Source of the DNA: Gilvimarinus japonicus
Lineage (GTDB): Bacteria; Pseudomonadota; Gammaproteobacteria; Pseudomonadales; Cellvibrionaceae
Direction of reading: 5' to 3'
NCBI RefSeq assembly: GCF_042847215.1
Contig: NZ_AP031500.1
Coordinates: 1,302,001 to 1,366,000, forward strand
Length of the DNA stretch: 64,000 nt
Shown here: in pieces, positions 1-8,171 of the stretch
How the letters are laid out: each line of letters begins with the position of its first letter
Numbering within the stretch: the first letter of the stretch is position 1
The notes under the pieces: generated by a model
Database searches by the model: none
What the model saw: the letters and a program-made list of their open reading frames with translations, nothing else
Told to the model about the DNA's origin: nothing
Position numbers and translations under genes: made by a program

Positions 1-305
<305 letters not shown>

Positions 306-488
306 ATATAACAGAAACGACTGATGGGTTACGAAAGTAACGTGATACATCATCGGACTTGAGTGAGACATACACAGACTGTCCTCAGCACCTTATAGAG
401 TAAAAAGCAGCTTAATTCATCACCCTATTTGATTGTGTCAGTAGGCTCTCCCTCGGGAGGTAACACCGAAATCCAATCATACCTGTTT

Positions 489-605
489 GCTTGACGACCA
501 TAGCGAATTGGAACCACCTGATCCCATTCCGAACTCAGTAGTGAAACGATTCAGCGCCGATGGTAGTGTGGGGATTCCCCATGTGAGAGTAGGTCATCGT
601 CAAGC
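489..605 (+). rRNA. rrf: 5S ribosomal RNA
   Basis: The sequence contains the conserved 5S core (GAACCACCTGATCCCATTCC, 509-528, then GAACTCAGTAGTGAAACG) and complementary ends (TTGACGACCATAGCG near 491 pairing with GGTCATCGTCAAGC at 592-605). The length of about 116 nt fits bacterial 5S rRNA. It is the last gene of the rRNA operon; exact ends are uncertain by a few bases. Confidence 0.95.
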
Positions 606-614
606 TTCTAATCT

Positions 615-648
615 AAACGCCCTGTAGGTTATCCTGCAGGGCGTTTTT
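615..648 (+). terminator. Rho-independent terminator of the rRNA operon
   Basis: An AACGCCCTG arm pairs with a CAGGGCGTT arm around a short loop and is followed by a T tract. It lies directly behind the 5S gene. Confidence 0.9.
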
Positions 649-1470
649 CTTGTCTGGGTTTTATCCACGTTAAGTGGTGCTTGCCGATGGCCTACGGTCA
701 TAGTGATGAGCGCCTTCCGTGGCGCTCTCGACAACGGCTCCTGCGTTGTTCTACTACCCCACATCCATGTGGTTAACCCTACGGGTAGCCTCTGTCTATC
801 CCAATTTGCTCCAGACAAATTGGTCAAGCTTCTCAATAAAACACCCCATCCGGGAATCACTCGCCCTTCCATGGGCTCGGCCTTCGGCCAGCTACCGCCG
901 TGCTAATCGGCGCCCGGCCGATTAGTCCAGGTGGGTTGTTTATTTAGAATACGATGAAAAACTGTCCCTACCTCCACGCAGTGCCATTTGGGCGCAAAGC
1001 ACTCGCTGCACTCATGGGGCCTGCTAAAAGCCCATGTTCCGGACAGGTTTTTGTTCCTGCAAAACCTGCATACATGACGTCCCTGTCAATAAGGAGCCAG
1101 GTTAGGGCGCGAATGCGAGCTCCCTTGGTAAGCTACTCTAGGTGATCTTGCTACCCTGAAAATACTCTGTTGCTTAAATTCTCAGTTTTTTAAATCTTTA
1201 ACGCTTTAAGTAGGTGCCAATATGACTTGTCAGATAGTGGATTTCGCTGCCCCAGCCGTCTAGTCTGGCTGAAACCTACAATCGAAACGCGAAAAAATCA
1301 CCATATTCGATGATGCCTTTTTAAAGCTGCTTCAAATAGTTAATGTGACTATGTAAAGAAGTGCCAACTTCTGCCAAGTCTGGTGGCTTGGCATAGGTAT
1401 TTTGCTGTGGCTTGCTATACTCTGGCGGTCGATTTATAGCGGTTGGCAAGGCTCTCCAAACACGCTAAAG
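649..1470. other. Gene-free region with a cluster of small hairpins
   Basis: About 800 bases between the rRNA operon and the sugar operon hold no convincing gene. Short frames here lack ribosome binding sites and recognisable protein sequence. The stretch 700-930 holds successive perfect hairpins: GAGCGCC/GGCGCTC (708-727), CCACAT/ATGTGG (759-772), CCAATTTG/CAAATTGG (801-823) and CTAATCGG/CCGATTAG (903-925). From about 1140 the sequence becomes AT-richer. Confidence 0.6.
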
Positions 1471-1477
1471 TGTGTTA

Positions 1478-1506
1478 TTGAATATAAAAAGAGTCTTACA
1501 TATAAA
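1478..1506 (+). promoter_or_regulatory. Candidate sigma-70 promoter of the sugar operon
   Basis: A TTGAAT box (1478-1483) is separated by exactly 17 bases from TATAAA (1501-1506). This leaves a leader of about 70 bases before the start codon at 1582. No operator could be recognised with confidence. Confidence 0.55.
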
Positions 1507-1581
1507 ATATTCGTTAGAGTATCAGCTGGGTGGAGCCCATATAACGACCGTTTAGCTGAACCAATCTATGGGAGAATAATA

Positions 1582-2643
1582 GTGAAGATGATCAAAGGTC
1601 CCGCTTTGTTTCTGGCTCAGTTTGCCGGTGATGAAGCGCCGTTTAATACCCTCGAAAATATTGCCAAATGGGCTGGTGGCCTCGGTTTTAAAGGCGTCCA
1701 GATGCCGTCGTGGGACAAGCGTTTGTTTGATTTAGAGCGTGCCGCCAGCGATTTAGATTACTGCAAAGAGGTAACTGAGACTCTCGCTAAATATGGTTTG
1801 GAGTTGACCGAGTTGTCGACTCACCTGCAGGGCCAGTTAGTGGCGGTGCATCCAGTCTACGATGAGATGTTTGATATCTTTGCCCCCGAGCACTTACATG
1901 GTAAGCCCGAGGAGCGTCAAAAGTGGGCTGTTGACCAGCTGTATTTAGCTGCCAAGGCCAGTAAGAACTTTGGCTTAAAAGCCCATGCTACTTTTTCTGG
2001 CGCGCTATTGTGGCCCTTTGTGTACCCTTGGCCACAACGTCCACAGGGCTTGGTGGAAACCGGTTTTGCTGAGCTTGGCCGCATTTGGAAGCCAATTTTG
2101 GATGCTTTTGACGAGGCGGGTGTTGATGTTTGCTACGAGCTTCACCCCGGTGAAGATTTGCACGACGGCGTGACCTTTGAGCGCTTCTTGAAAGAGGTAG
2201 ACAATCACCCACGCGCTAACATTCTGTACGATCCCAGCCATTTTATGCTGCAGCAGTTGGATTACCTTGCGTTTATCGATCGTTACCACGAACGAATTAA
2301 AATGTTCCATGTTAAAGATGCTGAGTTTAACCCTACCGCTCAGCAGGGTGTGTATGGCGGTTACGAGGGATGGGTTGAGCGCGCGGGGCGTTTCCGCTCT
2401 TTGGGCGATGGCCAGGTCGACTTTAAAGGTATTTTCTCTAAACTGACCCAGCATAACTATGATGGCTGGGCGGTGATTGAGTGGGAGTGCTGTATGAAGC
2501 ACCCAGAGGCGGGTGCCGAAGAAGGCTCACGCTTTGTCTCCGAGCATATTATCCGCATTACTGATAAAGCTTTTGATGATTTCGCCGGCGGCGAAGCGGA
2601 CGAAGCGAGTAATCGTCGTATTCTTGGTTTGGGAGGTAAGTAA
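1582..2643 (+). CDS. Sugar phosphate isomerase/epimerase (xylose isomerase-like TIM barrel)
   Basis: The 353-residue product belongs to the AP-endonuclease-2 / xylose-isomerase-like TIM-barrel superfamily. Visible family features are the metal-site style strands CYELHPGEDLHDG (mid-protein), NILYDPSHF and MFHVKDAEF, and the C-terminal WAVIEWECC segment. The frame stays open upstream to 1402, but a GGAGA ribosome binding site at 1571 sits 7 bases before GTG 1582, and the protein resembles the family only from there (ATG 1588 is the alternative). It overlaps the next gene by one base (TAATG). With an oxidoreductase and an MFS transporter downstream it probably acts in catabolism of a sugar or sugar acid. 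The substrate cannot be read from the sequence. Confidence 0.88.
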   Translation: MKMIKGPALFLAQFAGDEAPFNTLENIAKWAGGLGFKGVQMPSWDKRLFDLERAASDLDYCKEVTETLAKYGLELTELSTHLQGQLVAVHPVYDEMFDIFAPEHLHGKPEERQKWAVDQLYLAAKASKNFGLKAHATFSGALLWPFVYPWPQRPQGLVETGFAELGRIWKPILDAFDEAGVDVCYELHPGEDLHDGVTFERFLKEVDNHPRANILYDPSHFMLQQLDYLAFIDRYHERIKMFHVKDAEFNPTAQQGVYGGYEGWVERAGRFRSLGDGQVDFKGIFSKLTQHNYDGWAVIEWECCMKHPEAGAEEGSRFVSEHIIRITDKAFDDFAGGEADEASNRRILGLGGK

Positions 2644-3788
2644 TGGCTGCGCCAAGAATTCGTTTAGGTATGGTCGGCGGCGGCCGCGGCGCCTTTATTG
2701 GTGCGGTCCACCGTATTGCGTCGCGTATTGACGATAAGTATGAGCTGGTTGCGGGCGCGCTGTCGTCCAACCCTGAAAATGCTAAAGCTTCAGCGGACGA
2801 TCTGCTGATAGCGCCGGAGCGCTCTTACGCCTCTTATGAAGAGATGTTTAACGCTGAAGCGGCGCGTGAGGATGGCATTGAGGCGGTGGCTATTGTCACC
2901 CCTAATCACATGCACTTTCCAGTGGCTAAAGCGGCGCTGGCGGCAGGTATTAACGTTATTTGCGACAAGCCTGTAACCCGCACCCTAGAAGAGGCGCTGG
3001 AGCTGGAGCAACTGGTGAATAACTCTGATTGCTTCTTTGCCTTGACCCATAACTACAGTGGTTACCCGCTAGTGCGTTACGCCCGCGAGATGGTCGAGCG
3101 CGGTGATTTGGGTAACATTCGCTTGGTGCAGGTCGAGTACCCGCAAGAGTGGCTCACCGAAGCGCAGGGAGATGACAACAAGCAGGCGTCTTGGCGTACC
3201 GATCCGGCGCGTTCTGGCGCGGGCGGCTGCCTGGGCGATATCGGCACTCACGCCTTTCAGTTGGCGCGGTTTATTAGTGGTCAAAAGGTGAGCTCGGTGT
3301 GCGCCGATTTAACCGCGTTTGTGCCCGGACGTCAGGTGGATGACAACGTCCATGTGATGATGCGCTTTGAGAATGGCGCAAAAGGTATGCTCTGGACCAG
3401 TCAGGTGGCCCCCGGTTGTGAAAATGGCCTTAAGATTCGTATTTATGGCGATAAAGCCGGCCTCGAGTGGGCCCAAGAAACACCCAACGAGCTTTGGTTG
3501 ACCCCACTGTTTGGTCATCACCAACGCATTACACGTCGGGATGACAATATCGATAGTGATATTGCCGCAAGAGGTATTCGTATCCCGCAGGGACACCCTG
3601 AGGGTTACCTAGAAGGCTTTGCGACGGTTTACAGTGATATCGCCGAGGTCTTGCAGGCCAAACGCGATGGCAAAACGGTCGATATTCAACGCTGGATTCC
3701 GGGTATAGAAACCGGTGTTGAAGGCTTGAAGTTTATATCAGCGGTGATTGCCTCGTCCGAAGCAGACAGCCGTTGGACCGAGCTGTAA
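2643..3788 (+). CDS. Gfo/Idh/MocA-family NAD(P)-dependent oxidoreductase
   Basis: The 381-residue cytosolic protein has an N-terminal Rossmann fold with a glycine-rich loop (GMVGGGRGAFIG, residues ~8-19), the VTPNHMH strand and the family signature C-[DE]-KP (ICDKPVTRT, ~105), followed by the C-terminal beta-sheet domain with GDIGTHAFQLARF. Such enzymes oxidise or reduce sugar hydroxyls, often between a keto-sugar and its partner, and are commonly encoded beside TIM-barrel epimerases. GGAGG at 2632 lies 6 bases before the ATG, and the one-base overlap with the isomerase gene implies translational coupling. Substrate is unknown. Confidence 0.92.
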   Translation: MAAPRIRLGMVGGGRGAFIGAVHRIASRIDDKYELVAGALSSNPENAKASADDLLIAPERSYASYEEMFNAEAAREDGIEAVAIVTPNHMHFPVAKAALAAGINVICDKPVTRTLEEALELEQLVNNSDCFFALTHNYSGYPLVRYAREMVERGDLGNIRLVQVEYPQEWLTEAQGDDNKQASWRTDPARSGAGGCLGDIGTHAFQLARFISGQKVSSVCADLTAFVPGRQVDDNVHVMMRFENGAKGMLWTSQVAPGCENGLKIRIYGDKAGLEWAQETPNELWLTPLFGHHQRITRRDDNIDSDIAARGIRIPQGHPEGYLEGFATVYSDIAEVLQAKRDGKTVDIQRWIPGIETGVEGLKFISAVIASSEADSRWTEL

Positions 3789-3865
3789 GATAAACTCAAC
3801 GCTGGGCGCTGAGCGCCCAGTCATTGATATAACAATAAACAGAGAAACCATAAAGGCTGAAGACT

Positions 3866-5095
3866 ATGACTGAAGTCCACCGCACCAAAATATTTACGGC
3901 CAGTTGCGTCGCACTCATCGTAACCGCCATGACCTTCGCTATTCGCGCCGGTATTCTTAACGATCTTGCTGTGAGTTTTGATTTATCGAACACGGAGCTG
4001 GGTTATATTAATGGCATGGCTTTTTTAGGCTTTCCGATTGCCATGATGTTTGGTGGTTTAATTTATAATTTTTTAGGCCCTAAAAAATTACTGGCCATTG
4101 CTTTTGTGTGTCACTTGGCCGGTTTGATTTTGACCATTACTGCGTCTGGATTTTGGACGTTGATCCTCTCTAGCTTCTTTATTGGCTTTGCCAACGGCTC
4201 GGTTGAGGCTGCGTGTAATCCGTTGGTTGCTGAGCTGTATCACGACAAGAAAACTGCCATGCTTAACAAGTTTCACGTGTGGTTTCCCGGTGGTATTGTG
4301 ATTGGTTCGCTGGTCTCTCTATTGATGAGTAAAATGGGCTATGGCTGGCAGTGGCAGGTGGGTGTCATGCTGATTCCTACCGCCATCTATGGTTATCTTG
4401 TCTTTGTTGAGACCTTCCCTAAGTTGGAGCATACCGAAACCTCCACACTTAATAATGTTAAAGCGCTAGCGGCACCGTTGTTTATTTTTATGATGATCTG
4501 TATGACCGTTACCGCTATCTCCGAGTTCGGTCCGCAGCAATGGGTCGAAAAAACACTGGGTAGTTCGGGTGTACACCCCATGGTGATTTTGGCGATGGTT
4601 ACCGGACTTATGGCTGTTGGCCGCTATTTTGCCGGGCCTGTAGTCGAGGCGCTTAACCCTGCCGGTGTATTGCTTGCTTCCTCGGTGGTGGCAACTATCG
4701 GCATTTACACGATGAGTTTTGCCACGGGTGGCATGATTTACGTGGCGGCCATCTTGTTTGCTGTTGGCGTGATGTATTTCTGGCCTACCATGATCGGTTT
4801 TGTGAGTGAGTATTTGCCGAAAACCGGTGCGCTTGGGATGTCGCTGATTGGTGGTGCGGGTATGTTCTCGGTGAGTATCTGGAACCCCATTATTGGCGGC
4901 TGGCTGGACTCCGCTAAGGAAGAAGCACTTGCGGCTGGTAAAGTCGGCGCGGAGGCGGACCTCGCCGCCGGCTTGGCAACGCTTGAATATATGACGTTGT
5001 TCCCTGCGGCTCTTATTGTGGCCTTTACTTTCTTGTTTATTATTCGTAAAAAATTAGTAAAAGGTGAGATTAAAGCGGCTCCTTTAGCCGATTAA
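3866..5095 (+). CDS. Major facilitator superfamily sugar transporter
   Basis: The 409-residue polytopic inner membrane protein has about 12 hydrophobic segments and the MFS layout, including the acidic NDLAVSFDLSNTELG region after helix 1 typical of sugar:H+ symporters of the FucP/fucose-permease type. The last two helices are separated by an alanine/glutamate-rich loop (around residues 350-375). It lies 77 bases behind the oxidoreductase gene in the same direction and ends in a strong terminator, so it closes a three-gene operon. It probably imports the sugar metabolised by the two enzymes. Confidence 0.88.
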   Translation: MTEVHRTKIFTASCVALIVTAMTFAIRAGILNDLAVSFDLSNTELGYINGMAFLGFPIAMMFGGLIYNFLGPKKLLAIAFVCHLAGLILTITASGFWTLILSSFFIGFANGSVEAACNPLVAELYHDKKTAMLNKFHVWFPGGIVIGSLVSLLMSKMGYGWQWQVGVMLIPTAIYGYLVFVETFPKLEHTETSTLNNVKALAAPLFIFMMICMTVTAISEFGPQQWVEKTLGSSGVHPMVILAMVTGLMAVGRYFAGPVVEALNPAGVLLASSVVATIGIYTMSFATGGMIYVAAILFAVGVMYFWPTMIGFVSEYLPKTGALGMSLIGGAGMFSVSIWNPIIGGWLDSAKEEALAAGKVGAEADLAAGLATLEYMTLFPAALIVAFTFLFIIRKKLVKGEIKAAPLAD

Positions 5096-5122
5096 AACTC
5101 GCTTCTTACCGATCGTGTATAC

Positions 5123-5156
5123 AAAAAAGCCCGCTCAGTATTGAGCGGGCTTTTTT
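5123..5156. terminator. Bidirectional terminator
   Basis: AAAAAAGCCCGCTCA pairs with TGAGCGGGCTTTTTT around a 4-base loop. The A tract on one side and T tract on the other let it end both the sugar operon (+) and crp (-). Confidence 0.93.
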
Positions 5157-5181
5157 AATGAGGGTGGCTTACTCGCAATCG

Positions 5182-5817
5182 TTAACGGGTACCAAATACC
5201 ACCATTGTTTTGCCTTTAACATCCACCAAGCCTTGTTCTTCTAAGGTTTTTAAAACTCGGCCGACCATCTCCCGCGAGCAGCCGACAATACGCCCAATCT
5301 CTTGGCGGGTAATTTTAATTTGCATGCCGTCGGGGTGGGTCATAGCATCTGGCTCTTTGCACAAGTCTAGCAACGTGCGAGCAACCCGGCCGGTTACATC
5401 TAAAAAGGCTAGATCTCCCACTTTGCGCGTTGTATTGCGCAGGCGGTGAGCCATTTGGGAGCTTAATGAGAATAAAAACTCAGGGTGATCGACCGCGATC
5501 TCTTGAAATTTACTGTAGCTTATCTCAGCTACCTCGCATTCCGACTTGGCGCGAATCCAAGCGCTGCGAGAGTCTTCAGTGTCGAACAGACCCATTTCGC
5601 CAAAGAAATCGCCATCGTTTAGGTAAGCGACAATCATCTCGCGACCTTCGTCGTCTTCAATAAGGACGGTAACCGAGCCTTTGACGATATAATATAGAGA
5701 GTCGCTTTTGTCTCCCGCGTAAATAATGGTGCTTTTTGCGGGGTAGCGACGACGATGACAATGGATGAGGAAATCATCAACATTGGTAATGTGCGGTGTA
5801 AGTGAGGCTGCGCCCAA
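5182..5817 (-). CDS. crp: cAMP-receptor protein Crp/Vfr, global transcription regulator
   Basis: The 211-residue protein matches E. coli CRP and Pseudomonas Vfr along its length. The N-terminal cyclic-nucleotide pocket shows FFGEMGLF and RSAWIRAKSECEVAEIS, including the Arg-Ser pair that binds cAMP. The dimer helix follows, and the C-terminal helix-turn-helix has ITRQEIGRIVGCSREMVGR, nearly identical to CRP. The start is TTG at 5817: an AGGAG lies 7 bases upstream, no ATG or GTG fits, and the N-terminal length then equals that of CRP. It is divergent from an osmC-family gene and near coq7, as around vfr in Pseudomonas. In this carbohydrate degrader it probably controls carbon use; a candidate site precedes the LPMO gene. 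Confidence 0.96.
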   Translation of the reverse strand: MGAASLTPHITNVDDFLIHCHRRRYPAKSTIIYAGDKSDSLYYIVKGSVTVLIEDDEGREMIVAYLNDGDFFGEMGLFDTEDSRSAWIRAKSECEVAEISYSKFQEIAVDHPEFLFSLSSQMAHRLRNTTRKVGDLAFLDVTGRVARTLLDLCKEPDAMTHPDGMQIKITRQEIGRIVGCSREMVGRVLKTLEEQGLVDVKGKTMVVFGTR

Positions 5818-6095
5818 AGTGCTACTCCTGACATAAATGTCTCAAATTCGGTGGCTCATTATGCCGCTAAATGAGCAAAGTGCCAAATATCGCGCTTTAG
5901 TGAGTTCCATCTTTGTGATCCAGTTATAAGGCATGCGCTAAAGTTTGCTTTTCGCTATATCTAGAAGAGGTTTTGCGCGACATATGTGGGGTATGAGGCG
6001 TTTGTGGTAATCTTGCGGCCCACTGAAATAGCGAATGGTCAGGGCTGCGTTATGCGCCGCTCGCCAGAAAAACGGATAAATGAGAGGCAGAACAC

Positions 6096-6515
6096 ATGCA
6101 AGCAACGGTGAAATGGGTCGATGGTGCGCAATTTTTGGGTGAGTCGGGCAGCGGACACAGTGTGGTGATGGATGGGCCCGAAGATCACGGCGGGCGCAAT
6201 ACCGGTATTCGCCCAATGGAGATGTTGCTGTTGGGGTTAGGAGGCTGCTCAAATTTCGACGTGATCAGTATTTTAAAAAAGACTCGGCAAGCGGTGCGCG
6301 ATTGCCGGGTAGAAATCACCGCCGAGCGTGTTGACGCGGTGCCAGCGGTGTTTAGCAAAATCCACTTGCACTTTATTGTCGCGGGCGATGATTTAAAGGA
6401 AAAGCAGGTAGCGCGCGCGGTAGAGCTATCGGCCACTAAATATTGTTCGGCCTCTATTATGTTAGAAGGCGCAGGCGTGGAAATTAGCCATGATTTTGAG
6501 ATTGTTGCGGGCTAG
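6096..6515 (+). CDS. OsmC-family peroxiredoxin-like protein (YhfA type)
   Basis: The 139-residue cytosolic protein has the OsmC/Ohr fold: GIRPMEMLLLGLGGCSNFDVISIL with the first conserved cysteine, and SATKYCSASIML with the second. This is the YhfA-like branch that neighbours crp/vfr in many gammaproteobacteria. The family reduces organic hydroperoxides or handles reactive sulfur; the specific substrate of this branch is not settled. An AGAGG precedes the ATG. It is divergently transcribed from crp, with about 280 bases between. Confidence 0.88.
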   Translation: MQATVKWVDGAQFLGESGSGHSVVMDGPEDHGGRNTGIRPMEMLLLGLGGCSNFDVISILKKTRQAVRDCRVEITAERVDAVPAVFSKIHLHFIVAGDDLKEKQVARAVELSATKYCSASIMLEGAGVEISHDFEIVAG

Positions 6516-6601
6516 CTCAGCGCCACTTGCGTTGAGCGCAATGCTGACGGCGCTTTGAACGGTTGTGGGGCGCTCGAATATTGGTTGCTGCGCCTAGTTA
6601 T

Positions 6602-7246
6602 TTAAAAATAGTAACTGGCGCAGGTCATGGCTTTGGAGCTCAGGGTCATCAGCGCTTTTACCGGTCCCGGAAAACGAGCCCCACCGGCCTCAAGTGCGGT
6701 ATGGGCGTGACGGGCTTCGTCATCCAGCATTTTTTCGACAATCACGCGGGACTTTATATCGGCAACTGGCAAGCTTTTTAAGTGAGATTCAAGGTGCTTG
6801 CATACTTGCTGCTCGGTAGCCGCGACAAAGCCTAAGCTGATTTTGTCCCCGACCAAGCCGGCCGTGGCGCCGATGGCAAATGAGGCGCCGTACCAAAGCG
6901 GGTTAAGATAACTCGTGTGGCTTTCTAACTCATGAATACGCTCTTGGCACCATTTTAAGTGATCTTCCTCTTCCACGGCTGCCTCGTACATTTGTTCGCG
7001 TACGTAGGGCAGCTTGGCGGTCAGTGCCTGGCCCTGATACAGCGCTTGCGCACAGACCTCTCCCGCGTGATTGACTCGCATCAGCCCGGCCGCGTGCTTG
7101 CGTTCGGCATCGTTTAGCTCAGCTTCAGGGTATGTGTGGGCGGGTGAACAGCGCCTTGCCTGAGGCCGGCCTCCTGCGAGTGCTTGCAGGGCGCTATCGG
7201 CGCGGATAATGAGCTGGTCAATCGGTGAAAGTCGTGCCTGTGTCAT
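6602..7246 (-). CDS. coq7: Demethoxyubiquinone hydroxylase Coq7
   Basis: The 214-residue di-iron protein hydroxylates the demethoxyubiquinol ring in the late steps of ubiquinone synthesis. Carboxylate/histidine ligands are visible in the four-helix core: MRVNHAGEVCAQALY, AAVEEEDHLKWC, and DDEARHAHTAL near the C-terminus. Length and organisation match Pseudomonas Coq7, which is likewise close to vfr. GGGAG lies 7 bases before the ATG. The gene is transcribed towards the osmC-type gene and ends convergently with it. Confidence 0.94.
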   Translation of the reverse strand: MTQARLSPIDQLIIRADSALQALAGGRPQARRCSPAHTYPEAELNDAERKHAAGLMRVNHAGEVCAQALYQGQALTAKLPYVREQMYEAAVEEEDHLKWCQERIHELESHTSYLNPLWYGASFAIGATAGLVGDKISLGFVAATEQQVCKHLESHLKSLPVADIKSRVIVEKMLDDEARHAHTALEAGGARFPGPVKALMTLSSKAMTCASYYF

Positions 7247-7349
7247 GGTCAGTCTCCCACTTTTGGGGGGGTGTTGTACTGCAAGTTGATTCGATTATAC
7301 CGGAGATTGCGCATAGCGCGAGTTAGTGGATGAGCGGCGTTGGCTTGGC

Positions 7350-8090
7350 TTAGTACGTCTCGATAACGCCGCGCTCGCTGACGATAGCACGTAGCTCGCG
7401 GGTAAAGGGCGCGAGCAGATCACGGTGTCTATTGTTGAGTAGTGGTGCCGCTTGGGCGGTATATAAAATACCAGCGTCAAAGACTTGACCGGTTAGGCTG
7501 GCGGTAACGGCCGCGGCTTTGTAGGATACCTGCGGCCCAATACAATGGGTTAGACGCCCAAAAGCCAACATACGCAGCGCGGTTTGGTGGCTGTTGACGG
7601 CGATAACGTTAGGCGCTTGGTCACCCAGTTTGGCACTGAGCTTCTCTAATATTTGGCGGCTGGCCTCGTTGCCGTCAACATAGCCAATGGTGTTTTGCGG
7701 CTGGCCTAAACTTTTTAACGTGAGTGGCTCCCGTTGGCGACTCCAGATATTTATGGTGGTACTGCCTACGACCACATCGATAGGGGTTAGAGCGCTGCGG
7801 TATTGGGCGGCTAGTGTGTTCTTCACTCGCGCGCACTCGCCATCACTGGCGCCGGCGGCGGCCTCTGCGATGGCCCGCTTGGAGGGGCGCTCGCGCATCT
7901 CAAAAGTGTAGCCGAGTTCGGCAAAGGCATCGCGATAATAACTTTCCAATCGCGCTACGGCAGGGATGCTGGACGCCAGTGAGCAGGTGAAAACGATGTG
8001 TTTTGCGGGCTCTTGGGCGTGAGCAAAACAGGCGGAAGCTGTTAGCAGCAGCGCGGTTAAGCGTATGCGTATCGCGTGTCGGTGTGCCAC
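7350..8090 (-). CDS. Periplasmic solute-binding-like protein of unknown function
   Basis: The 246-residue product starts best at GTG 8090, which gives a classical signal peptide (RIRLTALLLTASACFAHAQ, cleavage after AHAQ or ASACFA). The frame extends upstream without a start better supported. After the signal, the pattern of a YYRDAFAELGYTF helix, a GSTTIN strand and NEASRQILEKL resembles the small bacterial extracellular solute-binding-like proteins (PBPb fold) often found without a transporter. No ligand can be proposed. It lies about 100 bases upstream of coq7 on the same strand and is divergent from the AAA+ gene with only 81 bases between. Confidence 0.6.
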   Translation of the reverse strand: MAHRHAIRIRLTALLLTASACFAHAQEPAKHIVFTCSLASSIPAVARLESYYRDAFAELGYTFEMRERPSKRAIAEAAAGASDGECARVKNTLAAQYRSALTPIDVVVGSTTINIWSRQREPLTLKSLGQPQNTIGYVDGNEASRQILEKLSAKLGDQAPNVIAVNSHQTALRMLAFGRLTHCIGPQVSYKAAAVTASLTGQVFDAGILYTAQAAPLLNNRHRDLLAPFTRELRAIVSERGVIETY

Positions 8091-8171
8091 TGTGTTTGTC
8101 CGTCTGCTACAGTCCAAGCCGCTATAGTAGACGCTGTGATAGCATTTGGCCAATAACCAAGGAGGTAGCCC

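Noticed and set aside
703..925. Overlapping short plus-strand frames behind the rRNA operon
   Set aside because: They are made of successive hairpins with no start signals or protein-like sequence.
1402..1581. N-terminal extension of the isomerase
   Set aside because: The segment contains the promoter boxes, has no family similarity, and a good ribosome binding site sits before GTG 1582.
2005..2502. 165-codon antisense frame within the isomerase gene
   Set aside because: It is a mirror of a well-supported coding region, with no independent signals.
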